A stretch of 64,000 bases of DNA from Symbiodinium sp. CCMP2592 (GCA_905221615.1 CAJNDT010006134.1:318501-382500), one strand, 5' to 3'; positions 21,366 to 32,011 are shown, counted from the first letter of the stretch. Translations and numbers: made by a program. The notes: generated by a model not told the origin, from the sequence alone.

Positions 21366-21640
21366 CCTGGCCCTAACCATAAACCCTAAACCCTAAACCC
21401 TAAACCCTAAGGCAACGGATAACTGTGCTCGGTGTGCTAAGGTTTGGAGGCGTCAGGATTGACGTTGCAAGTTACATTTGTGAGTTATAGGGTTTGGTCG
21501 AAATTTTATGCTTCGGATTAGAGGTTTAGAGCTTAGGGAAAGTCTTCTGGGTTCAAATTTGTTTTCGATGGTGATGTGCGGGTAGCGTATGAGGATGTAT
21601 GAGTTGTAGGGCTAGGCCCTGAGTTCAGCTTGGTGCCATT
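21366..21640. other. CCCTAAA array (21370-21410) then unique sequence
   Basis: Five clean CCCTAAA units next to repeat O, then no recognised feature. Confidence 0.7.
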
Positions 21641-21641
21641 T

Positions 21642-21742
21642 GGCTGGTTGTCAAAATTATGGTCCCTGTCTGGGTACCCTAAATATTAGGCGCCGTATTA
21701 TACTAGAGACCCAAAAAGGGAACCTAATTTTGACAACCGCCC
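21642..21742. mobile_element. Mini-element family C (copy 3)
   Basis: Ends GGCTGGTTGTC / GACAACCGCCC with perfect duplication ATTT. Confidence 0.87.
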
Positions 21743-21831
21743 ATTTATATTCAGGTCTTCGGTTGGCTTTTATTCCCCTAAACCCTGAACCCTACACGGG
21801 ACCTTCAAACACAGGAGCGCTAAGATGGGTA

Positions 21832-22001
21832 ATATAGGGAGGGGCCTTAATAATTAGAATAGGGTGTTTGGGACCCATAATACTATATCTTTTCGGTTCG
21901 GGGGTCAAAGTCTACCGCTGTGGTAGAGTTCGGCCCCCGAACCATTTTTTCTAAGGAACCCCCAAAATAGTATAGGTAATTCTTTAGGTCCCTATGGTAT
22001 C
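21832..22001. mobile_element. Mini-element family E (copy 4) with a nested 49-bp palindrome
   Basis: TA-flanked E element. The core is split by a GC-rich hairpin (21895-21943). Confidence 0.78.
21895..21943. repeat. 49-bp GC-rich hairpin inside a family E element
   Basis: Arms GGTTCGGGGG / CCCCCGAACC enclose an inner CTACCGC / GTGGTAG pairing. It is unlike the AT-rich elements and occurs once. Confidence 0.7.
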
Positions 22002-22094
22002 TACCCTGACTCTCAAATCTCGCCTCCTCTGCAAGGGAGTCGCAGATCTCCTGCCAAGGCGCAAAAAACAACGGGTCTTCGGTCAAAACGGTTC

Positions 22095-23090
22095 AGGGCC
22101 TTGGGCTGAGGGTTTAGACGGTTTAGAGGGTTTAGGGTTTAGGGTTTAGGGGCTGAGGGTTTAGAGGGTTTAGGGTTGAGGGTCTTCAGTCACAAAGGTT
22201 GAGGGCAATGCTTCCATCTTGCTGTTCACCTCTTGGGATTGTGTAGGGGTTAGACGTCTCTGCGCTACCCCAAAGCTGGTGCAGCTTCCCACTCGACTGC
22301 AAGGTACACCACTGCACAGAAGATGCAAATTGTAACTGACGGTTGCAAATCTGAATCAACAGTCCAAGGTTTGGAGTTTATATATGGTTCTCATGAACCC
22401 CTATAAGAATCCTCAAAACCCCATCAAGAACCGTAAAGCTCTGTAAGGTTTATGTCACCGAAATCACAAGAAGCTGAGGTAGGCAGGATGATACGGGAGT
22501 TCGGAAAACCTGGTCCGCTGATCTAATTGCAGGAACCCCTCACTTTACCCACTACAATTATTATATCGACGCACTAGCAGGCTTCCGGCAGCCAGCTTGT
22601 CCTGTTGGAGCCCGTTGATAAAATCTACACCCTATGCTGCCGAGGTCCTTGTTTCGGCCCATGTGAATGCCGAAGATGTCGCAGGCGACGACCACTGCTC
22701 GCTTGTTTCCTTGGGGCGACATCTGACTGTAAACCCTAAACCCTGAACCCTAAACCTCACACCCCTGAACTTGAAAACGTCAAGGCTCTAAGCTCTAGAA
22801 GCCTTGTTGCAAGCCCACGAATGCCCAAAAAATCATCCTCCGAAGCCAGAATCCCTCAGCAGAGGTTTAATTAGCGTTTGAAGTTAAGGGGTTTAGGGCT
22901 TGCTGAGCTCCTCGTAATTTGATTCCGCAAGATGCCTTAGGAGATAGAGGTGCCCGTAAGATGATTTAGGTTATTCAGGTGTTCACGTAAGCCCTGAACC
23001 CTATCTGCTGCATCATGAGTATTCTGGTTTTGCGTGCTTGCTGACGAACGGGCTCTGGTTCCAGGATTAGGGGCTGTCTCCTGTGATGCT
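22095..23090. other. TTTAGGG words (22105-22190) then unique sequence, no gene
   Basis: GGTTTAGAGGGTTTAGGG-type array. The rest has no recognised frame, apart from CCCTAAA words at 22730-22770. Confidence 0.6.
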
Positions 23091-23538
23091 AGGTGCTAAA
23101 CTTAAACCCCCAACCCTTACATAACCCTAAAGCCTTACGGTCTCCTGTGGTGCTAGGGGCAGCCAAGGCAATAAGCCCTGTTAGTTCTTCGTGTGTTCTC
23201 ATCCGCAGGGCATGGTTTATGGGGCTTTCAGTGAGTTTAGCCCGTCATGCACAGTCTCGAACTCAGGTTTCGCCTGGCCCAAACTAATTGGGAAGGGTTA
23301 TCTTCGAGGATTGTCCTGCAATCTTTGCTGAAACAAGACGGTACTCTTTACTCAGTGCGGATCTTAGGAAGCACGCATTGGCCAGAGGTTCGCCATCTTT
23401 CCGGGTTCAGGCTTGTGCGACTCTGTGAATGTTGCCAAAGCGCCGTGTCATCGATGTGCTTGTGCCGATCTTGGGCGCTGCTGCGAGCACGAACAGGCGA
23501 GTTGCTATCTAGTCCTGAACTGGTCCTCAAAACAAGTA

Positions 23539-23640
23539 ATGTAGCGGCCTTAATGATTAGAATAGGGTTTTTGGGGGTTCCTTATTATGTATATAGTATA
23601 ATTTCCCCCAAACCCTATCTAATCAATAAGGCCCCTATAT
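23539..23640. mobile_element. Mini-element family E (copy 5) at the 3' end of RCC1-like copy 3
   Basis: Arms ATGTAGCGGCC / GGCCCCTATAT, flanked by TA (23537-23538, 23641-23642). The rebuilt empty site TACTGTCACC aligns with TACTGTCGCC of the sister genes. Confidence 0.85.
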
Positions 23641-23645
23641 TACTG

Positions 23646-25176
23646 TCACCACCCATCACCCCAGGTGACAATGGATCCATCGCTCAAAATGGCAGCGAAA
23701 GCTCCGACTGAACCTCCAATCTGCTGCACATTCTTCAGCTGACTCTGCACCTAGTTCATGGTTGGGATAGGATTAAAAATTTACTTACATTTATATTCCT
23801 TATTGGGTTTAAGTACCCATAAAAATGTAAAATGTAACCCAACTCTATGACAAAGGCACAGCACTACTGTCGCCACCCGAGTCAGCATCACCCCAGGTGA
23901 CGACAGATCCATCGCCGAGAATGGCAGCAAACGCGTCGCCACAAGACTGGACCTGCTGCACGTTCTTCAGCTGATGCTGCACAGCAGCACTGTCGCCACC
24001 AACGTCAGTAAGACCCCAGGTCACGACGGATCCATCGTCAAGAATGGCCGCAAAAGAACCGCTAGAGGCTTGAATCTGCTGCACATTCCTCAACTGACCC
24101 TGCACAGCGTGGCTGTCACCACCATGAGCAGCATTTCCCCAGGTCACGACGGATCCATCGCGAAGAATGGCAGCAAAAGCGGCGTCACAGGCTTGAATCT
24201 GCTTGACATTCTTCAGCTGTTTCTGCACAGCACTACTGTCGCCACCAGAGTGCGCAGCACCCCAGGTCACGACTGACCCATCGCCAAGAATGGCAGCAAA
24301 AGCCCGGGTCGAGGCTTGGATCTGCTGCACATTCCTCAGTTGACCTTGCACAGCACTACTGTCACCACCAAAGCCAGCAGCACCCCAGGTCACAACGGAT
24401 CCATCGCAAAGCATGGCAGCAAAAGCACCGCTAGAGGCTTGGATCTGCTGCACATCCTTCAGTCGACCCTGCACAGCGCGACTGTCGCCACCACGGACAA
24501 CACTACCCCAAGTCACAACGGATCCCTCGCCAAGAATAGCGGCAAAAGCAGTGCGAGTGGCTTGAATCTGCTGCACATTCTTCAGCTGACTCTGCACAGC
24601 ACTACTGTCGCCACCCGATTCAGCATCACCCCAGGTCACGACGGATCCATCGTAAAGAATGGCAGCGAAAGCTTCGTCAGAGGCTTGGATCTGCTGCACA
24701 TTCTTCAGCTGAGTCTGCACAGTGCTGCTGTCGGCACCGAATGCAGGATGACCCCAGGTCACGACGGATCCATCGTCAAGAATGGCAGCAAAAGCGCCCA
24801 AACGACAGGCTCGGATCTGCTGCACAGTCTTGAGCTGATCCTGTACAGCAGTACTGTCGCCGCCAGAGTCAGCAGCACCCCAGGTTACAACCGATCCATC
24901 TGCAAGAATAGCAGCAAATGCGGTACAACAGGCTTGAACTTGAACCGTGTTGGTAGTCAAGAACGTCAAGGAGTCACCGTTCTGCATCCTGGCTTTCTTT
25001 ATCGGAGCACATCCTTCCAGGACGCATCCAGAGGTGTCCAAGAGCCGCCCTGGCCCTGCACTGAGCCCGAGTGCAATCTGTGCACGTCGCTTCAATGTTC
25101 CCACCGACTCATCCAGGGCCGCTTGCACAGTGGCTCTCCTCCCACTGATCAGCCCAACTTCCACGTCAATCGACAT
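23646..25176 (-). CDS. Ubiquitin-like/RCC1-like repeat protein, copy 3, with a putative introner
   Basis: The frame starts at MSIDVEVGLISG (25176). Read without splicing it stops at 23845, inside an inserted element. Removing 23751-23859 as an intron joins two exons: 23860-25176 (439 codons) and 23646-23750 (34 codons plus stop). The join is phase 0 and regenerates the repeat text SSAV-QSQLKNVQQI. The predicted protein has 473 residues, with a ubiquitin-like start, nine 41-residue repeats and a tenth ending IVTWGDGW. A TA-flanked palindromic element at 23539-23640 lies just beyond the stop. It occupies the place where copy 2 carries its last repeat end, so the C-terminus is eroded relative to copy 2. 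The gene could be functional with one 109-nt intron, or a pseudogene. The upstream flank keeps partial similarity to the flanks of copies 1 and 2. Confidence 0.75.
23751..23859 (-). other. Putative introner: element-derived GT-AG intron in RCC1-like copy 3
   Basis: A 105-bp element (23751-23855) with imperfect inverted ends splits a conserved RCC1-like repeat. The four bases GCAC (plus strand) occur on both sides, at 23747-23750 and 23856-23859. On the coding strand the upstream GTGC duplicate plus the element runs GTGCCTTTGTC to CATGAACTAG. That is a 109-nt GT-AG segment followed by G, the base often seen after AG in dinoflagellate introns. Removing it restores codons GCT-GTG-CAG exactly as in the sister repeats. 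One duplicate supplies the donor GT, the element supplies the acceptor AG, and the second duplicate remains as exon. I infer splicing; no transcript was seen. Confidence 0.7.
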
Positions 25177-25199
25177 GCGCCGCAACGGCGATATCCTTT

Positions 25200-25630
25200 A
25201 CGATCAGGGCTCGGGACTTCAGTCTATTGCGAGTTTAGGTCGGTAGTGTTGAGCTTTATGCACTGGGACCCTTCTTTCCTGATTGCTTACTAGCGACCTC
25301 AGTAAAGCATGGACCTTCTTTGGCTGAATCATGGCGAGAACCTGAGCCCAATCCAGAGCTTTACGTGTTTAGGGTATGATATCTCGCGTCCCAGTGAGAT
25401 AAACTTTGCAACCATACCCTGTAGACAAAACCCTAAACCCTAAGACCCTGAACCCGAGTCACCAGCAGCTGCTCAGACTGCAAAGCCATATCTAAAGGGC
25501 TTTGAGCTCTCGGTACAGGGTTTGGGACTGGGGCTTTATGGTTCAGGCTCCCTAGTACGGGCGACTTCCCCAAGTAGCTCTGCAACCAGAAATATCTTCT
25601 GACTGACCCCATGTGATCCCCTAAACCCTA
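25200..25630. other. Upstream flank of RCC1-like copy 3
   Basis: 25200-25340 is distantly similar to upstream flanks of copies 1 and 2 (CCCTTCTTTCCTGATTGCTT, GAATCATGGCGAGAACC). The remainder is telomere words and unique DNA. Confidence 0.55.
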
Positions 25631-25745
25631 TAGTAAACCCTGAAAAGTTGGAAACCGGATTAAGGACAAATAGTGCTGGGATTCCCTATATACATTACTC
25701 TTAAGGATTGAGGCTCTGGGGTTTCAAACTTTTAGGCTTCTACCG
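25631..25745. mobile_element. Mini-element family K (copy 1)
   Basis: TAGTAAACCCTGAAAAGTTGG left end and TTTTAGGCTTCTACCG right end (left quoted in part), flanked by TA; the core includes GTGCTGGGATTCCCTATA. Confidence 0.8.
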
Positions 25746-25854
25746 TAAACCCATTCAACCTCTAAAACCCTCTGGGGCAGACAAGCGGCCCCTGCCCACC
25801 ACGTAAGCCTCCAGACCTTCTTATTCAGGGGCCCAGGCACTTAGGATTTTAGGC

Positions 25855-25910
25855 AGTTTAGGGTTTAGGGTTTAGGGTTTAGGGTTTAGGGTTAGGGTTT
25901 AAATCCGTCC
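25855..25910. repeat. TTTAGGG array
   Basis: Seven near-perfect units. Confidence 0.92.
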
Positions 25911-26124
25911 AATATGGTTTTATGGTTAAGGAATTAACGGTGGGAACAAGGCTTTTTTCTTTATCGTGCAAGCACAAGCGAAACTGTAAGGGTACATTTC
26001 TGATAATTAAAAGTTAGTCAGACATCTTGTGCCCATACTGCTTCATGGCTTTGCTGGGCGGCTCTTGGATGCCTTTAAGATATATGATATTTGGTTTTAC
26101 TCCTTACGCGTCTAGAACCACAAA

Positions 26125-26210
26125 CTTCTGAACCCTAAACCCTAAACCCCTGAACCCTAAACCGTAAACCCTAAACCCTGAACCCTACACCCAAAACCCT
26201 GAAACCCCAA
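26125..26210. repeat. CCCTAAA array
   Basis: Units with CCCTGAA and CCCCTGAA variants. Confidence 0.88.
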
Positions 26211-26234
26211 GAGCGGCCCAGCTTTGGGCTTCTA

Positions 26235-26329
26235 CGGTTGATGATATAAATCCTGCATTACCCATAATAAGGAATATACCATGATTCCCATGGGTCCTTA
26301 AGGTAATGCAGGATTTAAACCATCAACCG
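26235..26329. mobile_element. Mini-element family B (copy 2)
   Basis: Ends CGGTTGATGATATAAATCC / CATCAACCG, flanked by TA. Confidence 0.83.
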
Positions 26330-26381
26330 TAGGACTCCAGGGGTTCAAGGTTTCGAGGGTTTTGAAAGCGGATTATAGGGG

Positions 26382-26434
26382 CTTCACGATCAGAAGAAGG
26401 TTTTGGGGTATATGATTATAATATATTCAGGCTT
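26382..26434. mobile_element. Family E half-element
   Basis: TATAGGGGCTTCACGATCAG followed by a GGTTTTGGGGTA core; the right arm is absent. Confidence 0.5.
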
Positions 26435-26542
26435 CTACATTATGCGTGTCACGAATTTAGGACTCCAGGATTTGAACCCTGAACACCCTAAAAAGTGAAT
26501 AGTATTGGCGGTAACGAGGCTGGTATCCATGTTGACACCACC

Positions 26543-26657
26543 TCTAAAGACTCCCTGGCTCTTAGTAGGGAATGGGGGAATGGATCCCTATAGTAGTCTA
26601 TATAATCCCCAATAATAGTCTCCATAATCCATTCCCCCAGTCCCAACTAAGAACCAG
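26543..26657. mobile_element. Mini-element family L (copy 1)
   Basis: GACTCCCTGGCTCTTAGTAG left end and CTAAGAACCAGACAG right end around a TATAATCCCCAATAATAG-type centre. Confidence 0.75.
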
Positions 26658-26974
26658 ACAGAAAACCCATACACCCAGCCACGGTGATGGGAGGCCAAAA
26701 AGGGGGTTAAAGATTCTTGGGGAAGGGGTTCCTTAAAAACGAAACTAATTATGGGAACCCTAATCCCTACTAAACCCCCATAGGCCAAAACCGCTTTTTG
26801 GCGTCCTATGCCACGGGCCTCCAGACAGCGTCACCAGCTCCCCGCACCGCTTCCCGGGCGCGGGGCCTGCGGCCCCAAGAGCTCCACGAGGGCAGCAGCA
26901 CCTCCGAGAGCTGGGTTTAGGGTTTTTTTTTTTTAAGCGCCTCTTTTCCGACTTGCAGGTGCCTGCCGAAAATC

Positions 26975-27035
26975 TCTACTGGGTTTAGGGTTTAGGGCTT
27001 AGGGTTTAGGGTTTAGGGTTTAGGGTTTAGGGGGG
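26975..27035. repeat. TTTAGGG array
   Basis: Seven to eight units immediately left of a family F element. Confidence 0.92.
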
Positions 27036-27044
27036 GCTTCAAGT

Positions 27045-27188
27045 ATCAAAGGGGAAAAGGAGCCTTAATGGGGACCCCTACCCTATACCGCCTATACCCT
27101 ATAATGGGCTATATAATGGGTATATAATGGCTATATTAAGGATATATACCTAGGGGTCCTTATTAAGTGTCTCTCCTTTTACCCTTGG
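27045..27188. mobile_element. Mini-element family F (copy 2)
   Basis: ATCAAAGGGGAAAAGGAG left end, opposite orientation of the core relative to copy 1, and CTCTCCTTTTACCCTTGG right end. Confidence 0.8.
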
Positions 27189-27189
27189 A

Positions 27190-29165
27190 AAGTAAGGGGC
27201 AAGAAGCTAAGGCCTGTATGGGCTTAGTTATGTTTTGGGATCTCTGTCGTTTCGGGTTTTAGGGTTTAGGGGGGACTGAAAGCTTAGGGTTTGGAGTGCA
27301 GGGCATAGGGGGTTGGGGATTAGGCTTTAGGATCTGGGGCTTAGAGCTGACTTGAGGGTTTGGGGCTTCCAGTTTAGTTCTTATAGGATTCTAGATGGGT
27401 TGCACAAGGGCTTTACGAGGGTGATTCCACAAGGACTTGGGAGTCAGGTCATTTAGCATGCACAGGTTCTCTCAAGGGATTTGCAAAGGTGTTGTAGGGG
27501 CTCTAAATACCTGTCTTGTTGGGTTGGGAGTTTGAGCTTCAGGCCGTGGGATTGTAACATGTAAGGCTTGGGTTTTCGGTTTAGGCTTCGGGTGAGAAGG
27601 CAAGCTGAAGCCCAAGCCCTAAATCACTACCCATTCCCTACAACCGGTACAGAGCCCCAACGTGATGTGCGCCAAAACCCTTTTCTACATATCCAGTCCA
27701 GTATGTTAAACTTAAAACGTTAAACCCTGTACTCTCTCATACAAGGCCTGATCTAAACCTGAAACCCCGAACCCTACACGAAAGGGTAGCACTCTTGGCA
27801 TCTTTCTCGGTGTCTGACGGCTTCCGCGGCCGGCGACGCTGCGCTGCAGCCGCCAAAGCCAAACCCCCCAGTCCTCCAAAGGGCGCCCTAAACCCTAAAC
27901 TCAGGGTTGTGTGGCTTAGGGTTTGTAGGGTTGTTAGCCAGTCAGATTCGGTTTTGACTTGGCGGTTTCATGACCTCCGAGACAAGGTGTCTATAAGGCC
28001 TTTGGGCAAGGGCTGAAGCCCGTTACACGTTTCATGAGGCTGCCCGAAATCCCGTAACTTCGACGCCCTTACCCCGACAAAGCACAGCAAATCACACAAA
28101 TTAGCAGGCTACACACTACCGCAAAACCACCCTAAACCTAAATCCTGACCCAGAACCGTAAACCCTAAACCCGGAATCCATAACCCTAAATCCTAACCCT
28201 AAATCCGCCAAAAGAGCGCCTGCAGCCACAAGGGGCGCCTTCTTCGCCGCCCCCTTGCCGGGGGAAAGGCGATCTCCTAGCCGAAGGTGTCGGTGTTTGG
28301 CGCGTAGGGGCTTATAGAGAGGGTTTAGGTTTTGAGCTTTGGGGGTGTAGGGTTGAGTTCTTCGAGGGTTTGCCTGTCGCGTACGACTTGTGGGATGTTC
28401 TCCTGCGGACGTCGGGGTCAGGCTTCTGACAGTCGTTTGCGGGGGCTTCGAGATTGCTTAAATGGTTCTTTGGGTTTGGATGTTCCGTGACAGTTTCGAG
28501 GGTATAGGTGAAATCCAGGGTGGGTGATTGGGATCCAGTCGTTTACAAGTGGTATTATGTTCCTTGCGAAAAGGATATCATATCCACAAACTTACAAACT
28601 CCACAAACGCTTTACGTGCATTCTACATACATACGCTGACATTTGTTTTGGAAAACGTGTCGAAGGCCTTGAACAAGCTTTGCAGAAGGGCCCGTGGAAA
28701 CTGGCCTGTGGGCCTTCAAACACATCCCCAAGCCACCTCACCCCCCAAACTCGAAAACAGAATGCTGTAAACCTCTTCAGACCGAGACACCCTCAAGTTC
28801 CCTCAAACCCCCGCCCTGATCCGTTGATGGACAAAGTCTTATACTATACATAAAATGAACTAACCTGGAAAATGTTTATGGCCATTCAGAGCTTTATCCA
28901 TGCACGGCATTTTGAGCGGGATCGCGCAATTCGTGACATGATAGATATAGATGGTACCAGCACACTATTGCTTCAGTATCCCGATGGAGAGACCCAAATT
29001 TTCAGCATATTTCGACAATATACACCCTACTTTTCCATGCAGACTTTCATCTTCGAATCTTGAAACCCTAAGCCCTAAACCCCAAACCCTAAACCCGAAC
29101 CTATCTCGAGCCTGCAGACGCCGAGGGCCGCCACTCCTCTGAGAGGTAACCTGCGGCCAGCGGGA
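27190..29165. other. No gene assigned; mixed sequence
   Basis: TTTAGGG-type words at 27240-27370 and CCCTAAA words at 28125-28205 are decayed. Plus-strand frames at 28524-28853 and 28872-29063 are open. The latter reads RDMIDIDGTSTLLLQYPDGE but has no recognised domain and no context. Confidence 0.4.
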
Positions 29166-29169
29166 GAAG

Positions 29170-29360
29170 GGTTTGGGGGCTTAACTATGGGTTCAGGGGT
29201 TTAGGGGTTTAGGGTTTAGGGTTTAAGGGTTTATGGGTTTAGGGGTTTAGGGTTTAAGGGTTTAGGGCTTCAGGGTTTACGGGTTTAAGGGTTTAGGGGT
29301 TTAGGGGTTTAGGGTTTAGGGTTTAGGGGTTTAGGGGTTTAGGGTTTAGGGTTTAGCCAG
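29170..29360. repeat. TTTAGGG/TTTAGGGG array
   Basis: About 190 bp, one of the longest arrays, with TTAAGGG and TTATGGG variants. Confidence 0.93.
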
Positions 29361-30300
29361 GGCCTGAGGATGAACGTGATCAGATGATGGGTCGTAATCA
29401 AGGTTCTTCCCAGGGTTCTATCAAGGCTGAAATAGGGGTTCACATGGTTTAGTGCCTGAGCGATACTTAAAGGATTGAGCGACTGGGACCGAAGAATGTA
29501 TGTGAGATTATGGGGCGAGCGGCAGCTACAAAGTGTACACACAAGCCGCAGGTGACCCTTCCACGTCATTGTGCTTTGCTCCGCTTCAGCGATCTCGGTG
29601 CGGATTTTGGAGACGGTCTCGAAGTTTCGCGGATGGTACAGATTACCCGAAATTTCTCTTCAGATCGTCTGTGAACTGTAAACCATTTGCAGCCAGGGTG
29701 AAAGGGTTTAGAGCTAGACGGATAAAGGGTTTAGGGAAGTATGATTTACGCTCGATTTAGGGACAACCCTGAAGTCTTTGAGAGCAAAGGCTGTCAAACC
29801 CAAAATCCCCCTGAACCTCAAGAACCAAAATCAAAAGCCCAAGCGAAAATGGATCCCTTCAGCAATTGAAAGTCCCAACCAGCGTAAACCCAAAACCTAA
29901 AGCCCGAAGCCCCAAGTGCCGGAGATCTCGCACGGCCTGCAATCGAGGTAACCACGTTTGGAGTCAAGTCGGCAGCCATGGCGTCAGTAGGTTAGGGGTT
30001 TCAAGGGGTTGGGGTTTGGGATTGAAGTTTTCGAGGTTTGGGGGCTGAGGGATGTTGGGTATTGAGACTTTGGCTTTAAGTTTAATTGCGTTTTGGCTTA
30101 AGGCTGAGTGGAGTTTAGGGGTGTTGGATGTTGAGGCCTGTGGTGTAGAGGTTCGGGGTTTCGGGTTTGAGGTTTCGGGCTTAGCGGTTTTGGGCTTAGG
30201 GGCTGGGCTCCGAATGGTTTAGGGCTCAAGGTTTCGGGCGTTGGGGCCCGCGGGCGCAGCGGTCCAATTGCTACTTGAATGGGTCTTAGTCTCCAATGCC
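29361..30300. other. No gene assigned; decayed telomere words
   Basis: GGTTTCGGG and GGCTTAGGGG words at 30000-30240. Frames at 29533-29760 and 29866-30048 have no motif. Confidence 0.5.
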
Positions 30301-30312
30301 ATGCTACTTGGA

Positions 30313-30432
30313 GGGTCATGGGACTTAGTAAGTATGGTTGTAAGTACCTTAATTGGGGTTAAAAGTAGTTATAAGTATTGTTACCCTAATTATAATCCTG
30401 GCTACTACGCCGCACGCCCCATGATCCTTTAA
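30313..30432. mobile_element. Mini-element family M (copy 2)
   Basis: TACTTGGAGGGTCATGGGAC left end and CCCCATGATCCTTTAAGTA right end. No clear target duplicate. Confidence 0.78.
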
Positions 30433-30505
30433 GTAAGGTCTTATTGAATCTGGCAAGACACCTTGGCTTCTGCAGTCTCCTGCAGGCCTTCGGGCGTAGG
30501 ATGCT

Positions 30506-30864
30506 TCATGTGTGCATTCGACCTTTAATGCTCTGCGGCGTTGCAAACGCTTCTGCGCGGGTGTCCCAGACATTACAACACAAGTTACAAGGCACAAGGA
30601 ATCCGCACCACCCTAACCCGCACAACCCAAAAGGATAAGCCCTAAAGGCAAGGAAGCCCAATTGCTCGAATGCTTGCTGCCCTGCTAAATGACACCACTC
30701 TACAGCTGATATAGGTTCCTTTATAATTAGAATTGGATTTTGGGGCATATTATATTATAATATATAACAGAAATAAGGAACCCCCACAATAGTACTGGTA
30801 ATTGTTTAGGCCCCTACATTAGTCTGTTGCCTAAGCAGACATCGCCTGAGTCGACGTTTACACG
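30506..30864 (-). pseudogene. ORF remnant split by a TA-type element
   Basis: With element 30710-30819 removed the frame runs RVNVDSGDVCLGNRLAVEW, then CHLAGQQAFEQLGFLAFRAY and on to QSIKGRMHT with a stop at 30506. The left TA target copy appears mutated to TG, so the join relies on the right copy. The middle of the frame includes decayed telomere words (LAFRA), which weakens the case. No domain is recognised. Confidence 0.3.
30710..30819. mobile_element. Mini-element family E (copy 6)
   Basis: Arms ATATAGGTTCC / GGCCCCTACAT; TA on the right, TG on the left. It interrupts a minus-strand frame. Confidence 0.75.
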
Positions 30865-30904
30865 CTACACCCAAAGCCCGAAACAGAAGAACAAGCACAC
30901 TCTA

Positions 30905-30942
30905 CACGGTTTAGGGGTTTAGGGTTTAGGGTTTAGGGTATG
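30905..30942. repeat. Short TTTAGGG array
   Basis: Four to five units between two remnants. Confidence 0.88.
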
Positions 30943-31010
30943 AGGAGCGCCAATAACCTTAACCCTCAGCCCCTGATAAAAGCCTGATTCGTTCCCTACC
31001 CTAAATCCCA

Positions 31011-31330
31011 AACTGACTATGGCCCTTCAGTGATGACGTCTGCACGGTGCCTTGCCTCTGTGTCCGGGCCTGGGCGTAGGGCAAGTAGGGGGATGCTACC
31101 CAGAGACTCCAATATCCCTTAATCAAGGAATATACCTTAAATCATAGTAGGTAACATGATTTAAGGTATATTCCTTAATTAAGGGATATACCTTAAACTA
31201 TAGTAGGATCCCTCATATGATTTAAGGTATATTCCTTAATTAAGGGATATTGGAGTCTCTAGCTATGCTGTACCCTGAGTGAAGGCATCCGAACCCGGGC
31301 CTCGACTCCAAAAAAGCCTCACGCGGCTCT
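31011..31330 (-). pseudogene. ORF remnant split by a family D element
   Basis: Removing 31099-31262 with one copy of the CTAC/CTAT target joins EPREAFLESRPGFGCLHSG to YSIASPYLPYAQARTQRQG, continuing TVQTSSLKGHSQFGI to a stop at 31011. The frame begins at the edge of element 31332-31422. It is about 54 codons without recognised domains. A chance open frame is possible. Confidence 0.3.
31099..31262. mobile_element. Mini-element family D (copy 4, two units)
   Basis: Flanks CTAC and CTAT match at three of four bases. It interrupts a minus-strand open frame (31011-31330). Confidence 0.83.
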
Positions 31331-31331
31331 A

Positions 31332-31422
31332 CCCTAAGGCCCCAAAGTAGTTCCTTTTTGGGATTACCTTATAGGATTCTATATACGAACCCCAAAAAAG
31401 GAACTACTTTGGGGCCTTAGGG
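31332..31422. mobile_element. Mini-element family H (copy 2)
   Basis: Nearly perfect palindrome: CCCTAAGGCCCCAAAGTAG at the left, its complement at the right, flanked by TA. Confidence 0.86.
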
Positions 31423-31429
31423 TAGAGTC

Positions 31430-31820
31430 TAGAGGCTCTAACCCCAAAACTCCTCAAACCTTTAGCCCAAAGCTTTCTCCTGCTGAGCCTGAAGACCCAT
31501 TAAACCCCAAACCCTAGAACCCTAAGATCCCAAAAGCAGCAACACGAACTAAACCCTTCCACATACATTCCGAAACTGCACTCGTACACTTGGAATTGTG
31601 AAAGCTGCGCAACACAGGTAGTCTAAAACAAATTGGTGTCCCCCTGCACAGACGGAGAGCTAACTTACCAACAACAGCACAGCAGAACGGACAATGCTCC
31701 TTGATCTGGACTTTGAAGTAACCAGGGAGAAAAAAGTATAGACTTTTATTTCATAATGGTTCCTTTAAGGAACAGCTACCAAAAGAAGTATTCAAGTATG
31801 GTACTCCAAACCCGGGTGAT
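31430..31820. other. No gene seen
   Basis: CCCTAAA-type words at 31440-31545; the remaining sequence has no motif. Confidence 0.55.
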
Positions 31821-31861
31821 CTCATCCGCCGATCTGGTTGGAGGCGAGTGCCTGGAGGTCC

Positions 31862-32011
31862 CCAGAGACTCCAATATCCCTTAATTAAGGGATATACCTT
31901 AAACTATAGTAGGATCCCTAATATGATTTAAGGTATCTCCCTTAATTAAGGAATCCCTAATATGACTTAAGGTATATTCCTTAATTAATTAAGGGATATT
32001 GGAGCCTCTGG
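31862..32011. mobile_element. Mini-element family D (copy 5, two units)
   Basis: Perfect 4-bp duplication GTCC at 31858-31861 and 32012-32015. It interrupts the coiled-coil exon. Confidence 0.87.

Larger units (their letters stand above)
21792..22086 (-). pseudogene. Short ORF split by a TA-type element
   Basis: The frame TEDPLFFAPWQEICDSLAEE continues to ARFESQG, where element 21832-22001 begins. Without the element and one TA it continues THLSAPVFEGPV and stops. The total is about 40 codons. The part outside the element contains no telomere-like words and is acidic and aromatic. No domain is recognised. A frame this short can arise by chance, so the case rests on the TA-flanked element. 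Confidence 0.35.

Noticed and set aside
21895-21943. tRNA-like element
   Set aside because: GGTTCG and GTGGTAGAG words recall tRNA loops, but the 49-bp unit is a simple hairpin without acceptor, anticodon and T arms.
24316-25293. 325-codon plus-strand open frame
   Set aside because: Antisense of RCC1-like copy 3.
28872-29063. 63-codon plus-strand frame
   Set aside because: The text looks protein-like, but there is no family, no context and no support; a chance frame is equally likely.
31862-32011. Family D in the coiled-coil exon as an introner
   Set aside because: Neither strand gives flush GT-AG borders that restore the frame; only the RCC1-like copy 3 insertion does.
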